Shown here piece by piece: positions 41,954 through 51,508 of a DNA stretch of 64,000 nt. Position numbers and translations under genes: made by a program. Position 1 is the stretch's first letter, and each line of letters starts with the position of its first letter. Source of the DNA: Micromonospora sp. C31 (GTDB lineage Bacteria > Actinomycetota > Actinomycetes > Mycobacteriales > Micromonosporaceae); contig NZ_JAGPXN010000008.1 of NCBI RefSeq assembly GCF_018070575.1, positions 62,001-126,000 on the forward strand. The letters run 5' to 3'. The notes below the pieces were generated by a model. The model was given only the letters and a program-made list of their open reading frames with translations, was not told the origin of the DNA and did not search any database.

Positions 41954-43012
41954 TCAGGCCTCCGGCTCCTCCTCCTGCCCGACGCCGATGAGGCCGACGA
42001 TCCGCTCCAGGTCGTCGACCGTAGCGAACTCGATGGTGATCTTGCCCTTGCTTCGGCCGATGTCCACCTTCACGCGGGTGTCGAACCGGTCGGAGAGCCG
42101 ATCGGCCAGATCCGTCAGAGCGGGGGCGTGCGGCTTCGGGCGGCGCTTGGCCGCCTCCTTCCTGCTCGTACCGTCGCTCAGAGCCAGCGCGACGATCTCT
42201 TCCGTCGCGCGGACCGAGATGCCCTCGGCGACGATCCGGAGTGCGAGCTGTTCCTGCGCCTCGGGCTCGTCGAGGCTCAACAGCGCCCGGGCGTGCCCGG
42301 CGGAGAGGACGCCGGCGGCGACCCGCTTCTGTACCGGTGCCGGCAGGTTGAGCAGCCGGATGGTGTTCGAGATCTGCGGCCGGCTTCGCCCGATGCGGCG
42401 CGCGAGTTCCTCGTGGGTCGCACCGAACTCGTCGAGCAGTTGCTGGTACGCGGCGGCCTCTTCCAGCGGGTTCAGGTTCGCCCGGTGGATGTTCTCCAGC
42501 AGGGCGTCGCGGAGCATGGCGTCGTCGCGGGTGTCCCGGACGATCGCCGGAATGTTCTCCCGCCCGACGGCCTGGGCGGCACGCCAACGCCGCTCGCCCA
42601 TGACCAGCTCGTACTTCTCCTCGTCGAGCTGGCGTACGACGATCGGCTGGAGGAAGCCGACCTCCTGGATCGAGGTCTTCAGCTCCTCCAGGGCGTCCTC
42701 GTCGAAGACCTGGCGGGGCTGCTTCGGGTTGGGCACGATCGCGTCGACCGGGATCTCGGCGAACCGGGCTCCCGGCACCGGGCTGAGCACCGGCTGCGGC
42801 TCCGGCTGTGGCTCCGGCTGCGCCGCTACGGGCGGGCTCGACACGGCGGGCGTCGGCTCCGTCGTGGCGCCGCTTGCGGCACCCGCCGGCGCCTCAGCGC
42901 TCGCTGGCGACGCGACGGTGGTGGTCGGCTCCACCACAGCGGCCGGCGCCGGCCCGGTCGGGATGAGGGCCCCCAGGCCCCGTCCCAGCCCGCCCCGCGG
43001 ACGGTTCTTCAT
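41954..43012 (-). CDS. parB: Chromosome partitioning protein ParB
   Basis: CTP-dependent DNA clamp of 352 residues that loads at parS and spreads. A disordered Ala/Pro linker (about 20-80) with [10 protein letters not shown] follows the N-terminal [13 protein letters not shown] motif that contacts ParA. The core has [20 protein letters not shown], the CTP-binding GERRWRAAQ and [14 protein letters not shown] boxes, and the [27 protein letters not shown]. The C-terminal 60 residues form the dimer domain. GGGAGG lies six bases before ATG 43012, and parA ends 27 bases upstream. Confidence 0.98.
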   Translation of the reverse strand: MKNRPRGGLGRGLGALIPTGPAPAAVVEPTTTVASPASAEAPAGAASGATTEPTPAVSSPPVAAQPEPQPEPQPVLSPVPGARFAEIPVDAIVPNPKQPRQVFDEDALEELKTSIQEVGFLQPIVVRQLDEEKYELVMGERRWRAAQAVGRENIPAIVRDTRDDAMLRDALLENIHRANLNPLEEAAAYQQLLDEFGATHEELARRIGRSRPQISNTIRLLNLPAPVQKRVAAGVLSAGHARALLSLDEPEAQEQLALRIVAEGISVRATEEIVALALSDGTSRKEAAKRRPKPHAPALTDLADRLSDRFDTRVKVDIGRSKGKITIEFATVDDLERIVGLIGVGQEEEPEA

Positions 43013-43039
43013 GCCACGCCTCCCAGCGACTGTTCCGCA

Positions 43040-44356
43040 CTACGCATTCCGGCCCACCGGCTCCTTGACGCCACGCTCAGCGATCTCCTGGGCGGCTTCG
43101 AAGTAGCTCGTCGCCCCCCGCGATCCCGGATCGTAGGTCATCACGGACTGGCCGTAGCTGGGTGCCTCCGAGACGCGGACGTTGCGGGGGATGACCGCCT
43201 GGAGCACCTTGTCGCCGAAGTGGTTCCGCACGTCCTGCTCGACGGCGTCAGCCAGCCGGGTACGCCGGTCGTACATGGTCAGCAGGATGGTGGAGACGTC
43301 GAGCTTGGGGTTGAGGTGCTGGCGAACCAGGTTGATGTTGTTGATGAGCTGGTTCAGCCCTTCCAGCGCGTAGTACTCGCACTGGATCGGAATGAGCACC
43401 TCCTGCGCGGCCACGAGCGCGTTGACCGTGAGCAGGCCGAGCGAGGGCGGGCAGTCGATGAAGACGTAGTCGAAGTGGCCGGGATAGGCGTCGATCGCCC
43501 GGGACAGGCGGGACTCTCGGGCGACCACCGACACCAGCTCGATCTCCGCGCCAGCGAGGTCGATCGTCGCGGGTACGCACCAGAGGTTGGGGATGCCCTC
43601 GACGCCCTGGGCGACCTCCTCCAGCGGCACGCTGTTGATCAGGCAGTCGTAGACGTCCGGCACGCCGGTGTGGTGTGGGACGTTCAGCCCGGTGGAGGCG
43701 TTGCCCTGCGGGTCCAGGTCGACCACCAGCACCCGGTTGCCGTGCAGGGCGAGCGCCACCGCAAGGTTGACCGTGGTCGTGGTCTTTCCCACGCCGCCCT
43801 TCTGGTTCGCGACGCACATGACCCGGGTCCGTTCCGGTCGAGGCATGGTCACCTCGCCACTCGGATTAAGGATCTGCACGGCGCGCATCGCCTCCATAGC
43901 CAACGGTGGGTCATCCTCTTCGCGCGTCGGGGTTTCACGTGAAACGTACGCGGCCTCGGCCACGACGGCTCCCTGGGAGCCGGTCGGGGTCGCGGACGTG
44001 TCGGGAACGGAAACGGGTTCGGGGGCCGCGTCCGGCACGGAGTCCGGGGTGGGCTGCTGCGGTACGGCGGACTCGAAGCGGGCCGAGGCCGAGGCGTTGC
44101 GCCGGATCGGGATCACCCGGCCGCCGGGTGAGTTGCCGGCTCGCGGCACCTCGGGAGCGTTGCGCGTCGACGAGGGCTCCGGCCCGGCCGCCTCGACGTC
44201 GGACGACCGGACGGACGAGTCCCGGCCCGGTGTCCGGAGCGACGCGCCCTGGAACGGCCCGTCGGGCGACCAGCCCGGGTAGTCGGTTTCACGTGAAACG
44301 GGGTCGCCCGCTGACCCGGTCACGCGTGGATCGTCGTGCCTTCCGTCGTCATGCAC
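43040..44356 (-). CDS. parA: Chromosome partitioning ATPase ParA with long N-terminal extension
   Basis: Protein of 438 residues. The deviant Walker A ATPase starts at about residue 177 (VMCVANQKGGVGKTTTTVNL), with VLVVDLDPQGNAST and YVFIDCPPSLGLL as switch motifs. It moves ParB-parS complexes apart along the nucleoid. Residues 1-160 are a disordered extension. It contains VSRET twice, at residues 20-24 and 138-142, each encoded exactly by a parS palindrome. The GTG at 44356 is the furthest start that includes both; shorter starts such as the Met at 154 or 157 would place the parS sites upstream of the gene. Confidence 0.95.
   Translation of the reverse strand: MHDDGRHDDPRVTGSAGDPVSRETDYPGWSPDGPFQGASLRTPGRDSSVRSSDVEAAGPEPSSTRNAPEVPRAGNSPGGRVIPIRRNASASARFESAVPQQPTPDSVPDAAPEPVSVPDTSATPTGSQGAVVAEAAYVSRETPTREEDDPPLAMEAMRAVQILNPSGEVTMPRPERTRVMCVANQKGGVGKTTTTVNLAVALALHGNRVLVVDLDPQGNASTGLNVPHHTGVPDVYDCLINSVPLEEVAQGVEGIPNLWCVPATIDLAGAEIELVSVVARESRLSRAIDAYPGHFDYVFIDCPPSLGLLTVNALVAAQEVLIPIQCEYYALEGLNQLINNINLVRQHLNPKLDVSTILLTMYDRRTRLADAVEQDVRNHFGDKVLQAVIPRNVRVSEAPSYGQSVMTYDPGSRGATSYFEAAQEIAERGVKEPVGRNA
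43932..43945. other. parS: parS site 5 inside parA
   Basis: Perfect GTTTCACGTGAAAC, read in the parA frame as VSRET (residues 138-142). Confidence 0.95.
44286..44299. other. parS: parS site 6 inside parA
   Basis: Perfect GTTTCACGTGAAAC, read in the parA frame as VSRET (residues 20-24). Confidence 0.95.
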
Positions 44357-44632
44357 CTGTCATCCCTGCCCGCTTCGGATGGTCGGTCCGCACCCCGTCA
44401 ACTGGCCGCACGCGGACGCACCGCGGAGCGTACGGCCCGGCGGGAGCGGCGGGCCCGGTGAACGTCCGTTGCCGCCCGCTCCACACTATCGACGCGCAGC
44501 CAGCCTACGGCTCACGGGCGCAGCCGGTCCACGTCGGGTTCTCATCCTTCCGTCCACCCGTACCGGTTCAACGACGCAACCGTCGACCGGGAAGCCGGTA
44601 CGCGCACATCCGGCACGGCGTTCGAGCGGGAC

Positions 44633-45499
44633 TCAGTGCCGCCGGGACCGGCCGCCTCGCGACCTCTTCGGGGCCTTCGGCCGGGCCGGGCCGACCATCC
44701 GCTTCCGTACGATCTCCACCACCGTCGTCGGCGGATCGAGCACGCCCTCGCCGCAGCGGTGCACCTCGGGCTCGCCGCCGCCGAGCCGGGCGACGGTCTG
44801 CGCGTGCTCGGCAACCTCGTCGGCGGCGGACGCGCCCTTCAGGGCGATCAGCCGGCCGCCCGACACGGCCAACGGCAGGCACCACGTCGAGAGCCGGTCC
44901 AGCGGCGCGACGGCGCGCGCGGTGACCACGTCCCCGCTCAACGGGCCGAGGCCCGTCGACCCGGTCGCCGCCTCGTCGGCCCGCCCCCGGAACACCCGGA
45001 CCATCTTCGCCAGCCCGAGGTGCTGCACCGTCTCGATGAGGAAGGAGGTACGGCGGGCGAGCGGTTCGATCAGGGTCACCGTCAGATCGGGTCGCGCGAT
45101 GGCCAGCACGAGGCCGGGCAGCCCGGCTCCGGAGCCGACATCGAGCACCGTCGCCCCCTCCGGGATCCGCTCGGCGACCGCCGCGCAGTTGAGCAGGTGG
45201 CGGTCCCAGATCCGGGGTGCCTCGCGCGGACCGATCAGGCCGCGGACGACGCCGTCGGTGGCGAGCAGTTCGGCGTACGCGGCGGCCAGGTCGAGCCGGT
45301 CGCCGAAGAGGGTGCGCGCCGCACCGGCCAGCTCCGGCGGCAGCACCGCCACGGCCGGAGACGGCGCGGCCCCGGGAGCCGGGGCAGCGGACGGCACGTT
45401 GTCGGGGTCTACGGGCGGCTCGGGCCGGACAGGCGACGGCCCGGGCGGCGTGCCACCCGGGCCGTCCACGGCACCGGCCGTGGTGTCGTCGTGGGTCAC
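44633..45499 (-). CDS. rsmG: 16S rRNA (guanine527-N7)-methyltransferase RsmG
   Basis: Protein of 288 residues. The SAM-binding core is ATVLDVGSGAGLPGLVLAIARPDLTVTLIEPLARRTSFL (about 117-155), preceded by the RIWDRHLLNCAAV motif and followed by VVTARAVAPLDRLSTWCLPL. The enzyme methylates N7 of G527 in 16S rRNA; loss gives low-level streptomycin resistance. The first 50 residues are a Pro-rich extension, and the tail is basic (RPKAPKRSRGGRSRR). It follows jag by four bases. Confidence 0.96.
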   Translation of the reverse strand: MTHDDTTAGAVDGPGGTPPGPSPVRPEPPVDPDNVPSAAPAPGAAPSPAVAVLPPELAGAARTLFGDRLDLAAAYAELLATDGVVRGLIGPREAPRIWDRHLLNCAAVAERIPEGATVLDVGSGAGLPGLVLAIARPDLTVTLIEPLARRTSFLIETVQHLGLAKMVRVFRGRADEAATGSTGLGPLSGDVVTARAVAPLDRLSTWCLPLAVSGGRLIALKGASAADEVAEHAQTVARLGGGEPEVHRCGEGVLDPPTTVVEIVRKRMVGPARPKAPKRSRGGRSRRH

Positions 45500-45503
45500 C
45501 CGG

Positions 45504-46094
45504 TCAGTCCGCGGGCCGGACGATGATGCGTCGGTTCGGCTCGACGCCCTCGGACTCGCTCTCCACGCCGCTCATCGCGTTGACGACGTCGTGCACGCAC
45601 TTGCGCTCGAACGCGGACATCGGCTCCAGGCGCACGGGCTCGCCGTACTCCTTGACCTTCTCCACGGCGTTCTTGGCGACGGCGGCGAGTTCCTTGCGGC
45701 GGGTCGCCCGGTAGCCGCCGACGTCGAGCAGCAGCCGGCTCGGGGTGCCGGTCTGCCGGAAGACGGCCAGCCGGGCGAGCTCCTGGAGTGCCTCCAGGGT
45801 GGCACCGCGCTGGCCGACCAGGTTCTGCAGGCGGCCGCCGACCACCTCGACGACGGGGCGACCGCCGGAGACCAGCTCGTCGATGTCGCCGTCGTAGTCG
45901 AGGATGTCGAGCAGGCCCTCGACGTAGTCGGCCGCGATCTCGCTCTGCCGGAACAGCTCGCTCTCGCCGACGGTCTTCTTCTCCTTGGGGCTCGACTCCT
46001 CGTCGTTCTCCTCGGGCTCGCCGTTCGCCGCGGTCGGCTCAATCCCCTCCTCGTCCAGGGACTCGTCGGCGCGGGGGGTGCTGGTGTCGGTCAC
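45504..46094 (-). CDS. jag: Jag/KhpB family RNA-binding protein
   Basis: Protein of 196 residues: an acidic N-terminus, then a KH domain (about 60-125; LDILDYDGDIDELVSGG, VEVVGGRLQNLVGQRGATLEALQEL) and an R3H domain (about 130-190; RLEPMSAFERKCVHDVVNAM, ending PNRRIIVRPAD). The N-terminal Jag domain of firmicutes is absent. It binds RNA and in other bacteria affects cell-wall and division genes. GTG 46094 is preceded by CGGAGATGA; a longer frame reaching 46262 looks non-coding. Confidence 0.93.
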   Translation of the reverse strand: MTDTSTPRADESLDEEGIEPTAANGEPEENDEESSPKEKKTVGESELFRQSEIAADYVEGLLDILDYDGDIDELVSGGRPVVEVVGGRLQNLVGQRGATLEALQELARLAVFRQTGTPSRLLLDVGGYRATRRKELAAVAKNAVEKVKEYGEPVRLEPMSAFERKCVHDVVNAMSGVESESEGVEPNRRIIVRPAD

Positions 46095-46310
46095 GGTCTC
46101 ATCTCCGTACTCGCTCGGCCGGACCGTCGGGTCCGCTGGTTTCCCGGGGCCGGCGGGAGGTCGCCGGTGTCCACGGGCACGTCTGTCGTACGGGCCAGTC
46201 TCGCCCGTGGGCCGCGCCGCGCGCGGCGGTTCCGCCCGGCGCCGGCCGTACGGCGGCTGCACGGTGCGGAACGGGCCGCCGTCGGTCTACCGACGGCGGC
46301 CCGGATGTCC

Positions 46311-47300
46311 TCAGCCCTGCCGCTTGGCGGGGCGGCTCTTCTTCTGGTTGACCGGCTTGACGCCCGGCTTGGGGCCGGCGACCTTGGGTGCGACCGGCTT
46401 GGCCGGGGCCTGGGGGGCCGCCTTGGCGCGACCCAGCAGGCCGCCGGTCTTCGCCGGCTGCAGGGGGTTGCGGGCCGAGGTGCCCGGCTTGCCGGCGGCG
46501 GTCGGCGGCGGCGGGAACTTCCGCAGCACCCACTGCTGCTGCGCCAGCGTGAAGAGGTTGTTGGTGACCCAGTAGATGATCACACCGATGGGGAAGATCG
46601 CGCCGGAGATGAGCAGCGACAGCGGGATGCCGTAGAGCATCAGCTTCTGGATCATCCGCTGCTGCGGGTCCTCGGCCCAGCCGGTCTTGAGGATCATCTG
46701 ACGGCTGGTGAGGTAGGTGGTGCCCATCATCACCAGGACGAGGATGCCGGCAATGATCTTCACGGTGGTGCCGTTGGCGCCCAGCCGGGACAGTTCCTCG
46801 GCGGTGGAGCCGAACTTGCCGGCGATCGGGGCGGTGAAGAGCTTCGCCGCCGAGGCGCTCTCGAACTGGCCGAGCGTCCAGCCGTAGAGGGTCTTCCCGG
46901 CCTCGCTCTTGTCCGGGTTGAGGCGACGGAGCACGTGGAAGAGGCCCAGGAAGACGGGGATCTGGAGGAACATCGGAAGGCAGCCCATGAGCGGGTTGGC
47001 CTTTTCCTTCCGATAGAGCTCCAGCGTCTCCTTCTGCAGCGTCTCCCGGTCACCCTTGTGCTTCTCCTGCAGCGCCTTCACCTTCGGCTGGAGCGCCTGC
47101 ATCGCCCGCTGCGACTTGATCTGCTTGACGAAGACGGGGAAGAGGATCACCCGGACGGTGACCACCAGGAAGATGATGGCGAGGATCCAGGCCCAGTTGG
47201 TGCCGATCACCGCCGCGTCCGGCACCCCGATGGCGTCCCAGGCCCCGTGCCAGGCGAGCAGGATCCACGAAATCGCGTAGTAGATCCAGTCGAGACTCAA
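46311..47300 (-). CDS. yidC: Membrane protein insertase YidC (TTG start)
   Basis: Protein of 329 residues with five membrane segments of the YidC/Oxa1 family. Segments: WILAIIFLVVTVRVILFPVFVKQ (with the groove Arg), the cytoplasmic hairpin AMQALQPKVKALQEKHKGDR, NPLMGCLPMFLQIPVFLGLFHVL, and ISGAIFPIGVIIYWVTNNLFTL. A Lys/Pro/Ala-rich C-tail (about 275-329) may contact the ribosome. It inserts membrane proteins with or without Sec. The start is TTG 47300, with GGAG upstream, three bases after the yidD stop; no ATG or GTG fits. Confidence 0.96.
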   Translation of the reverse strand: MSLDWIYYAISWILLAWHGAWDAIGVPDAAVIGTNWAWILAIIFLVVTVRVILFPVFVKQIKSQRAMQALQPKVKALQEKHKGDRETLQKETLELYRKEKANPLMGCLPMFLQIPVFLGLFHVLRRLNPDKSEAGKTLYGWTLGQFESASAAKLFTAPIAGKFGSTAEELSRLGANGTTVKIIAGILVLVMMGTTYLTSRQMILKTGWAEDPQQRMIQKLMLYGIPLSLLISGAIFPIGVIIYWVTNNLFTLAQQQWVLRKFPPPPTAAGKPGTSARNPLQPAKTGGLLGRAKAAPQAPAKPVAPKVAGPKPGVKPVNQKKSRPAKRQG

Positions 47301-47303
47301 TTC

Positions 47304-47591
47304 TCAGGCTCCAGTCACATCGGCACGGCGGCGGCCGCCCGGCTCCGGCACCGGGTCGTGTCCACCTGGGTGGAAGGGGTGGCAGCGCAACAACCGCCGG
47401 GCCGTCAGGCCAACTCCCCGGATCGCGCCGTGCACCGCCACCGCCTCCAGGGCGTAGGCACTGCACGACGGGTAGAACCGACAGCGGGCCGGCAGGGCCG
47501 GACTTATCCACCGACGGTACGCGACGATCGGCCCGCTCAGCACCCGGGCACCGATCGTCGCCGGCCGGGCCCCGGTCGATCCGCTGGTCAC
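47304..47591 (-). CDS. yidD: Membrane protein insertion efficiency factor YidD
   Basis: Protein of 95 residues. Family signatures: [29 protein letters not shown] (Cys-rich) and [20 protein letters not shown]. It acts at the membrane alongside YidC. Its start overlaps the rnpA stop by four bases (ATGA), so translation is coupled. Confidence 0.95.
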   Translation of the reverse strand: MTSGSTGARPATIGARVLSGPIVAYRRWISPALPARCRFYPSCSAYALEAVAVHGAIRGVGLTARRLLRCHPFHPGGHDPVPEPGGRRRADVTGA

Positions 47592-48004
47592 CGGGACCGC
47601 CGCCCACGGGGCGCCTTCGCGGCGGCGATCGCCGCGTCCAGATCGGCACCGAGTCGCGGGTACGACGCGTCGGCCGCGGCTGGCAGCGCCCGTACGACCA
47701 GGGTGCTGCCGGCGGGCAGGGCGGCCAGCCGCTCGCGGACCAGGTGTCGCAGGCGACGCCGGACCCGGTTGCGGACCACGGCGTTCCCGACGGCCTTGGA
47801 CACGACGAAGCCGGCGCGGGCCGGTGCGGAGGGTTGCTCCGTACCGTTGCTCCGCGCCGGCTCCGGCGAGGTTGCTGTCGCGAGGTCGGGGGTCGTCGGC
47901 TGGCTCAGGTGGACGACGACGGCGCCACGGCCGGCGCGTCGACCACCCCGGACCGCTGCGGCGAAGTCAGTGCTGCGCCGCAGTCGCTGTGCGGCCGCCA
48001 GCAC
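47588..48004 (-). CDS. rnpA: Ribonuclease P protein component
   Basis: Protein of 138 residues, the protein subunit that helps RNase P RNA cleave tRNA 5' leaders. It starts [24 protein letters not shown] and carries the signature [26 protein letters not shown]. An extra loop of about 25 residues (about 45-70, [18 protein letters not shown]) lies in the middle. GTG 48004 is chosen by family alignment, with a G-rich GGGGGACG about ten bases upstream; the frame extends further but without similarity. It lies 37 bases after rpmH. Confidence 0.95.
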   Translation of the reverse strand: MLAAAQRLRRSTDFAAAVRGGRRAGRGAVVVHLSQPTTPDLATATSPEPARSNGTEQPSAPARAGFVVSKAVGNAVVRNRVRRRLRHLVRERLAALPAGSTLVVRALPAAADASYPRLGADLDAAIAAAKAPRGRRSR

Positions 48005-48041
48005 GACTGCCCACGTCCCCCGGACCTGACCCGGTCGGCCC

Positions 48042-48179
48042 TCAGGCCGACAGGCGGGCGCGGCCCTTGGAGCGACGGGTCGAAAGGATGGCGCGGCCGG
48101 CACGGGTGCGCATGCGCAGCCGGAAGCCGTGGGTCTTCGCGCGCCGGCGGTTGTTCGGCTGGTAGGTGCGCTTGCTCAC
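48042..48179 (-). CDS. rpmH: 50S ribosomal protein L34
   Basis: Protein of 45 residues: [20 protein letters not shown] followed by [21 protein letters not shown], the full L34. The start is GTG 48179 with GGAGAG upstream. It is the first gene of rpmH-rnpA-yidD-yidC, divergent from dnaA. Confidence 0.98.
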   Translation of the reverse strand: MSKRTYQPNNRRRAKTHGFRLRMRTRAGRAILSTRRSKGRARLSA

Positions 48180-48333
48180 GTCAGGCTCTCCGTTTTCGTA
48201 CGCCCCGGGCGAGGGGTCGCCGGGATCGTGTGGTGGTCCAGGCCACCTCGGCGGTGGCCCCCGATCGGTGCTGTCCGGCGGCGCGGGAACCTCGGCGATG
48301 CGGGGAAGCGACCGCGGACAGCAAGCACCTATC

Positions 48334-48339
48334 ACCCTA
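48334..48339 (-). promoter_or_regulatory. -10 element for rpmH
   Basis: TAGGGT on the minus strand lies 155 bases before the rpmH start; a leader of about 150 bases follows. Confidence 0.45.
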
Positions 48340-48814
48340 GCAGAGGGGGAGAGAGCAGCCATTCCAGCCTACGCAGGGCGGCAACCACCGTCAAACAATC
48401 CCAGCAGGGCGGACACCGGGCCGCCGGGGCGACCGATGCGGCGGTTTTCGCTGATGTCGCCAAGGGTCGGCGCGCGTCGGCGGTTGATGGCGCGCGGACA
48501 ACGCTGTTACCGTGCCCGATTGCGGTCAGCGTCGAAAGGTCCGGTCGTCGCCGGCGGGCAAGACCGGACAAGGTAGTGAATCGTTCGGCACGGTGAACCC
48601 GCTTCAGCGCCCGTTCAGGCAGGGGGCAGGTCCGACCCGCGTCCGGCGGGCGGCCACAATCGGCACGTACACAGGCTGTGGATAACTTGTGGACGAGGGC
48701 CGGTCGGGCCGCCCGGTGGGTGTCGTTCCACCCGCGCGTACGTGGCGGGCCCGGGACGGCCGACCGGAGATGACGGCGGCGTCGGCGGAGCAGAGGCGAG
48801 GGGGTGGCACGACG
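48340..48814. promoter_or_regulatory. rpmH-dnaA divergent region with DnaA boxes
   Basis: Two boxes lie close to dnaA, TGTGGATAA (48677-48685) and TGTGGACGA (48688-48696), 11 bases apart, a set-up that fits DnaA autorepression. No confident promoter element for dnaA was found by eye. Confidence 0.6.
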
Positions 48815-50659
48815 GTGACCGGTACGACCGACCTTGCCGCGGTGTGGACGGCGACGACCGACGAACTCGCCGACGAGATCATCTCCGCGCAGCAGCGGGC
48901 GTACCTGCGGCTGACCCGGCTGCGGGCCATCGTCGAGGACACCGCGCTGCTCTCCGTCCCGGACGCCTTCACCCGGGACGTGATCGAGTCCCGGCTGCGC
49001 CCGGCGATCACGGATGCCCTCACCCGCAGGTTGGGTCGGCCGATCCAGGTCGCGGTGACCGTACGCGTGCCCGAGGACGGCTCCGGCCGCCCGGCGGGAA
49101 CGGTCTACCGCAGCGTCCACGAGACGGGATCGACCGACCACGACGGAAGGCCGCTCGACCACCTCGACCCACCGGCCGGGTTCGACGCGATGGGCGGTCA
49201 GCGGGACGGCGGGGCCTTCCACGACGGCCAGCCTCCGCTCATCCCCGGGCAGGCGCACGGCCAGCGGCGGCCCGACGCGCCGAGCCCGACGCCGGACGAC
49301 GGCGGGCACCGGCCGGGCGACCGGGGCGGGCAGGAGGCCCTGTTCAGCACCGCCTTCGCCGAGCCGCAGCGGCCCGACCGGTCGCCGCTGCGGCACCCGG
49401 GCGAGCATCGGGGCTACGACGAGCGGACCGCCCGGCTGGACCCGCCGGCCACCGACGCCCGGGGGTACGAGCCCCGCTACCGCGAGGATGCCGTCTCCCC
49501 CCGGGACCAGCACGTGATCCGGGCCCTGCCCCGCGACACCGGCACCGACAACGGGCCGGGGCGGGGTGGCCCGGATCATCACCGGCCCGGCGGCCGGGAC
49601 GACCGCCGGCTGCCGGGCGCCGACGGCGGCGGCAACCGGCTCAACCCGAAGTACATGTTCGAGACGTTCGTCATCGGCTCGTCCAACCGCTTCGCCCACG
49701 CCGCGAGCGTCGCGGTCGCCGAGTCGCCCGCGAAGGCCTACAACCCGCTGTTCATCTACGGCAGCTCGGGGCTGGGCAAGACGCACCTGCTGCACGCCAT
49801 CGGGCACTACGCCACGACGCTGGGCAACGCGCGCTCGGTCCGGTACGTCTCGACCGAGGAGTTCACCAACGACTTCATCAACTCGCTCCGGGACGACAAG
49901 ACCAGCGCGTTCCAGCGGCGCTACCGCGACGTCGACATCCTGCTGATCGACGACATCCAGTTCCTGGAGAACCGCGAGCGCACGCAGGAGGAGTTCTTCC
50001 ACACCTTCAACACCCTGCACAACGCCAACAAGCAGATCGTGATCACCTCCGACCGGTCGCCGAAGCAGCTCGCGACCCTGGAGGACCGGCTGCGTACCCG
50101 CTTCGAGTGGGGGCTGCTCGCCGACATCCAGCCGCCGGACCTGGAGACCCGGATCGCGATCCTGCAGAAGAAGGCGGCGCAGGAGCGTCTCTACGCCCCG
50201 CCGGACGTGCTGGAGTTCATCGCGTCGCGGGTGTCGAACTCGATCCGGGAGCTGGAGGGCGCGCTGATCCGGGTCACGGCGTTCGCCAGCCTGACCCGCT
50301 CCACCGTCGAGCTGGCGCTGGCGGAGGAGGTGCTGCGGGACTTCATCCCCGACGGCGCCGGGCCCGAGATCACCGCCGACCAGATCATGGTCTCCACCGC
50401 CGACTACTTCGGCGTGAGCCTGGAGGACCTGCGCGGCCACTCCCGCTCCCGGGTGCTGGTGAACGCCCGCCAGGTGGCCATGTACCTGTGCCGGGAGCTG
50501 ACCGACCTGTCACTGCCCCGGATCGGGCAGGCCTTCGGCGGCCGCGACCACACCACCGTGATGCACGCCGACCGCAAGATCCGCCAGCAGATGGCCGAGC
50601 GTCGCTCGCTCTACAACCAGATCGCGGAGCTGACCAACCGGATCAAGCAGAACACCTGA
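48815..50659 (+). CDS. dnaA: Chromosomal replication initiator DnaA
   Basis: Protein of 614 residues. Domain I (about 1-95; [20 protein letters not shown]), an unusually long disordered domain II (about 96-275, Gly/Pro/Asp/Arg rich) common in high-GC actinobacteria, the AAA+ domain III (about 280-495; Walker [20 protein letters not shown], Walker [11 protein letters not shown]), and the DNA-binding domain IV ending with the signature [15 protein letters not shown]. It binds the boxes in oriC and unwinds the origin. The start is GTG 48815, before [13 protein letters not shown] 48770 and 48689 are alternatives without similarity. Confidence 0.97.
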   Translation: MTGTTDLAAVWTATTDELADEIISAQQRAYLRLTRLRAIVEDTALLSVPDAFTRDVIESRLRPAITDALTRRLGRPIQVAVTVRVPEDGSGRPAGTVYRSVHETGSTDHDGRPLDHLDPPAGFDAMGGQRDGGAFHDGQPPLIPGQAHGQRRPDAPSPTPDDGGHRPGDRGGQEALFSTAFAEPQRPDRSPLRHPGEHRGYDERTARLDPPATDARGYEPRYREDAVSPRDQHVIRALPRDTGTDNGPGRGGPDHHRPGGRDDRRLPGADGGGNRLNPKYMFETFVIGSSNRFAHAASVAVAESPAKAYNPLFIYGSSGLGKTHLLHAIGHYATTLGNARSVRYVSTEEFTNDFINSLRDDKTSAFQRRYRDVDILLIDDIQFLENRERTQEEFFHTFNTLHNANKQIVITSDRSPKQLATLEDRLRTRFEWGLLADIQPPDLETRIAILQKKAAQERLYAPPDVLEFIASRVSNSIRELEGALIRVTAFASLTRSTVELALAEEVLRDFIPDGAGPEITADQIMVSTADYFGVSLEDLRGHSRSRVLVNARQVAMYLCRELTDLSLPRIGQAFGGRDHTTVMHADRKIRQQMAERRSLYNQIAELTNRIKQNT

Positions 50660-51508
50660 GCGACGGCTTCAGGTCGCGGCGCGGCGACGGACGCGCCGAT
50701 CCGAAGCCCTCGGTCGCATACCCCCGCCGCCCCGGCGGAGAGGGCGACGGGACGCGCCCGGCCGGACCATCGGCCGGGCGTTCTTCGTTCTCCACGACCC
50801 GTCCGGCTCGACTCTCGACATGGTGTGCGCCACAGCATCGCAGCCGTGTCCGTCCACGACCCGGATCGTTGTCCACAGCTCGTTGTCCACCGCCTGTGGA
50901 AAACTACCGTCCGTCCACGTCGCGGTTACCCACAGGCTGTGGACAAACCCTGGGGACGACCTGTGGACGCCTGTGGACGCCTGTGGACGACGTCGCGAGT
51001 TTTCCACCGACGCCGGTCGGCCTGTGGGCAACCTGTTGAAGGTTCTGGGGACGACGCCGTCCGTACGGCATCCGCCTGTCCACAGGTCTGGGGAGAAAGT
51101 CGGTGGATAACCGGTGGATAACCGGTGGACGACGGTGGACAACTCGGGGGACGACCACCGCCTGTGGACCGGGAGGCAAGTTGTACCCCGGGTTCTCCAC
51201 AGGTAAACCACCGGTGGATAACGTGTCTGAGCTGCGCAGACGTTAGTTCTCCACAGTTTCCACAGGTGCGATGAAGATGACGAGTTATCTCTTCTAAGAC
51301 AACAAAAACCAATCATCACCGTTGGACTTCCTGTGGATTGGCCGGAACGCCGTCGTCGGTGGCTCTCCGGCACCGGAAGTCCACGGGGTCGGGCGCACAG
51401 CCGATGCCCACGCGCCCTAAGGTGCGATGGGTACCCGCACGGACAGGCGGGTCGGTAGGCAGCGGTCGGCATGAGAGAGTTGTCGCTGACGTCGACGCGG
51501 AGGCATTG
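50660..51508. other. oriC: Replication origin oriC
   Basis: The 849-bp dnaA-dnaN gap holds about twenty DnaA-box-like 9-mers. Best are TTGTCCACA (50869-50877) and TGTGGACAA (50938-50946). Others include 50883, 50895, 50926, three phased TGTGGACGC/A at 50962, 50972 and 50982, 51000, 51023, 51076, 51102, 51113, 51134, 51173, 51193, 51213, 51247, 51256 and 51332. A locally AT-rich stretch at 51270-51330 (GAGTTATCTCTTCTAAGAC and a nearby A-run) is the likely unwinding element. A -10-like TAAGGT (51418-51423) precedes dnaN. Confidence 0.96.
50962..50990. repeat. Three DnaA boxes phased at 10 bp
   Basis: CTGTGGACGC at 50961-50970 is repeated at 50971-50980, and at 50981-50990 with a final A. Ten-base phasing puts the three boxes on one face of the helix. 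Confidence 0.9.
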
